64,000 nucleotides of DNA, from the NCBI GenBank assembly GCA_963969395.1, contig OZ017802.1, positions 18,879,410 to 18,943,409 of the forward strand, in the 5' to 3' direction. Of the stretch, positions 61,614-64,000 are shown piece after piece. Made by a program: the position numbers and the translations under genes. The notes under the pieces are model-generated. The model was not told the origin of the DNA, searched no databases, and was given only the letters and a program-made list of their open reading frames with translations. The first letter of the stretch is position 1, and every line of letters begins with the position of its first letter. The stretch comes from Pseudoscleropodium purum (Eukaryota > Streptophyta > Bryopsida > Hypnales > Brachytheciaceae).

Positions 61614-62767
61614 TTAATTACTAAAGGACCATTGTCCCTTCAGGGGACAAATGGGATTTTGGGCAAATCCGCAAATACCTCTAGGCTGAAATTTTTTCTT
61701 GATTTTTTGAAACTGTTTTTAAGGATTGAAAAATTGATTAGCTTCATGGAAATATAATTTTTTTTAATGGGTGCCTAAGAACAAAAGTTATGCCTTAATA
61801 AGTTCAAAATAGAAGACGAGAGGTAGCAAAAAAAAATTGCAAAAATTTCAATTTCAATTTTTCAATTTTTTTTCTTTTTATAGATTATATTTATTTTTAG
61901 ATGTAAAACTTTGATTCATTCCATTTGGATTTGTTATGAGAAAATTATGAACAATCTTTGTTTTTTGGACAATTAGAACATCTTCTTGAAAAAATAACTT
62001 GTAGGTTTCATTTTTGAATGTAATTTTTATAATTTTTCAAAAATAAATTTCCATATGATTTATTTTTATTGCTAAAGAAATCTCACTATTGGAATTAATT
62101 CATTTAAATTTCATTTTAGAGATATGAATAATTTAGATTTTTCTTCTATCTTATACCTTTGTTTGCTTAACAATTTTTTAAAGGATAAAAATTAAATTTT
62201 TTGGAATTTATTTTCTATTCTAGACTCTCAATTCAATTCTATAAAAATTTAAAGCTCAAAACTTTTTAGGGCAAAAAATTTTAAGTTAAAAATATTCAAA
62301 GCATGGTTGTTATAGTGGATGGACGTCAGGTTCACCCGTCTGTTAGAGGTCCCGCCTGTCCAATACAGTCAACACATAGTTGACTTTCTGATAACAAAAA
62401 AATAGGCCACGTGGATGCCATGTGGATTAAGGAACATGCTGGGCGTGGACAAGATCGTTAGGGCGCAAAATTAAAGCCGTCCGGTCCGGTTTGCCCATCC
62501 GTTCGTCCCGTCCAATGATCCTAACTCGCCCGTTATGACAACCATGGTTCAAAGTCAAAAAATCTAATCCCACAAATGAATGTCTTGAAAAAACATGTTT
62601 TTTTCACTTTAAATGTAGATATCATGCAATCTGTGTGGTCATTTTCAAACTAATAAGGTATAAGATCCTACAATTAGATGTAAAAAAAAATAATTAAAAT
62701 TTTTTTTAAGCTTTTTCTATAGAAATGGCTTTTGGTAGAAAAAAGGCCTTGGTTGTTTAGGGGTTAA
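61614..62767 (+). mobile_element. TTAA-930 element with a nested insertion
   Basis: Left end TTAATTACTAAAGGACCATT, right end on the minus strand TTAACCCCTAAACAACCAAG. It is collinear with the 50839 and 55160 copies. Removing the 245-bp insert and one 8-bp duplication leaves about 901 bp, so small deletions have also occurred. Confidence 0.75.
62302..62546. mobile_element. 245-bp hAT-like miniature element
   Basis: The ends are CATGGTTGTTATAG and, on the minus strand, CATGGTTGTCATAA. It is flanked by ATTCAAAG on the left and GTTCAAAG on the right, an 8-bp duplication with one mismatch. Uninterrupted copies at 51500 and 55840 show the matching site with a single TTCAAAG before TC. The insert is GC-rich (GTCCGGTCCGG, CCCGTCC) and so foreign to its AT-rich host. 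8-bp duplications and short terminal repeats fit the hAT superfamily. Confidence 0.75.
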
Positions 62768-63368
62768 AACCTACATTTTGAAGTTTAAAAACATTAAAAT
62801 TGCAACTAGTAGGTACATTTATCCTAAACTATGGGACAATATACTTGAACAAATTAACCAAAAATTCCTATGGTTCAATTTCTTGAAAAATAAATATTCA
62901 TGAAGATTTTGACCTTGCTCAAGGGACATGTCTTTTGAAGTGGTTTTGAACCTCCAAACGTGAAAGAACCTTACAATAGGGGTTAAAGAAATTGAGGGGT
63001 TAAAGGAAGTGAAGAGTTACATAAGGAAAAAAGAAGCTCCTTGAACAACAAGACCGGTCAAGTCTAATCCGACCTGCAGGAGCACATTCAAACAAAAATA
63101 AAACAAATCCAATGCCACAATCTCCAGACAAGCATTGATTTCATGGGAAACAAATTAACAAAGCGACCCTTCTAGCTAGCTTGAAGGAACCTGTAAGCGG
63201 TCACTAACTCATTACTCGGTACCATAGCTATCGATCAATGACCGCCATACTGATCAAAACTGGGTTCCAAAACAGTACTACGGTATCTGCCGCTACAGAC
63301 TCCAAACAGCTATCCATGACGTACAACTCACTCAGGTGAAATTAGTTCTTTCAATCATATTCTTGAAT
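62768..63368. other. Spacer and 3' flank of the AP2-like gene
   Basis: AT-rich to about 63040, then mixed composition up to the stop codon at 63369, consistent with 3' UTR. No further gene seen. Confidence 0.5.
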
Positions 63369-64000
63369 TCAGAGAAGAGAATACGATCCTTCCCTACTCG
63401 GTACCTGAAATTCAAGTTGCGCCCCAGCATCCAACTTCTGCTCTTGCGTTTCCTCGTGACGAAGAAACAATAGTCCTCGATCGTAAGCCTTTCCAGCATC
63501 CTCCTCGCTCGCAAACTTCCCAAAATCATAATACACCTTCCCTTCCTTGTACGTGTGTGCAGTCTTCGCTTGGAACAAATTCCCCTTGGCCCTCGTAATG
63601 ACATAAACTCCCTTCATGGAGCTGCTGCCTGTAGAGAAACGGTTTGAATATCGACGAAACTGCCACACAAAGTCCCGGAGGTCCCAATCCTTGCATTCTT
63701 CCATGAACTTGGCATGGCGAGACTCCGGAGAGTTGAGTACGGGTACCACCCCTTTGGTCTCAAAGAGATTGAGGGCCGCCCTGTCGTGCACATCTTGGGC
63801 TTCCTGTTTGGTGCGATACAGGCCCAAGTAGATCTGTAAGCCTGGCTTTGAGCGGCCCGGGATGCGAACGTCTGGGAACCATAAGTTGGACTCATAGAGC
63901 CCCTCGTTTTCGCAAACCCCGATGGTGTTCGGATCGAGGGCGTGCCGTTTCTGCGAGGACGCATGGGAGCGTCCGGTCCCGATGTCGGTGGCTGGGGTGG
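63369..64000 (-). CDS. Divergent AP2/ERF-superfamily protein, two repeats, 5' end outside window
   Basis: Open from the window edge to a stop at 63369 (209 residues visible). Two AP2-like units can be read. The first (about residues 32-80) has WFPDVRIPGRSKPGLQIYLG, then YRTKQEAQDVHDRAALNLFE, matching the strand-turn-strand and the YLGTF..EEAA.AYD.AA helix of AP2 domains. The second (about 128-179) has KGVYVITRAKGNLFQAKTAH and YDFGKFASEEDAGKAYDRGL. Between them is a WDLRDFVWQFRRYSNRF linker. The usual YLG of the second unit is replaced by YYDFG. AP2/ERF proteins are nuclear DNA-binding factors; divergence here may have altered DNA contact. A GTACCG donor at 63411 could shorten this exon and add another, so the C-terminus is uncertain. 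Confidence 0.65.
   Translation of the reverse strand, partial: TPATDIGTGRSHASSQKRHALDPNTIGVCENEGLYESNLWFPDVRIPGRSKPGLQIYLGLYRTKQEAQDVHDRAALNLFETKGVVPVLNSPESRHAKFMEECKDWDLRDFVWQFRRYSNRFSTGSSSMKGVYVITRAKGNLFQAKTAHTYKEGKVYYDFGKFASEEDAGKAYDRGLLFLRHEETQEQKLDAGAQLEFQVPSREGSYSLL

Overview
The window looks like nuclear DNA of a land plant, most likely a non-seed lineage such as a bryophyte (an inference). Genes have GT-AG introns, plant-type products (phosphoenolpyruvate carboxylase ending in QNTG, a Dof zinc finger, an AP2/ERF-like protein) and compact GC-richer bodies. They sit as islands in very AT-rich, repeat-filled DNA. No tRNA, rRNA, CRISPR or bacterial operon signal was seen.

Layout. 1-6.7 kb: AT-rich repeats, a C-poor tract and a TTAA-flanked inverted-repeat element. 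7.3-8.05 kb (+): single-exon NAD(P)-binding Rossmann protein. 8.6-9.65 kb (-): two-exon Ogt-type O6-alkylguanine-DNA alkyltransferase, tail to tail with the previous gene. 12.2-14.5 kb (+): five-coding-exon CRAL-TRIO/Sec14-like lipid-transfer protein with a hydrophobic C-terminal tail; its leader starts about 1.9 kb from the alkyltransferase, head to head. 17.3-18.25 kb and 33.8-34.0 kb: possible gene relics. 18-41 kb: essentially a repeat desert with nested non-autonomous transposons, a 68-bp minisatellite and microsatellites. 42.5-48.4 kb (+): complete 12-exon phosphoenolpyruvate carboxylase (967 aa). 50-57.6 kb: a cluster of TTAA elements. 58.2-60.0 kb (-): small four-exon Dof-type transcription factor (154 aa). 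61.6-62.8 kb: a TTAA element carrying a nested 245-bp hAT-like insertion. 63.4-64.0 kb (-): 3' part of a divergent two-repeat AP2/ERF-like gene cut by the window end.

The genes do not form a pathway; they are ordinary neighbours in a plant chromosome. The most unusual content is (1) a DNA-repair alkyltransferase of a type widely regarded as missing from flowering plants, (2) a family of about 930-bp elements bounded by TTAA plus a C-rich inverted terminus, as in piggyBac-type transposons, with about eleven copies or relatives here, including a three-level nest whose coordinates reconstruct the element length to within 2 bp, and (3) a minimal, divergent Dof factor. All exon structures were built by hand from splice signals, reading frame and family knowledge; no database search was run.
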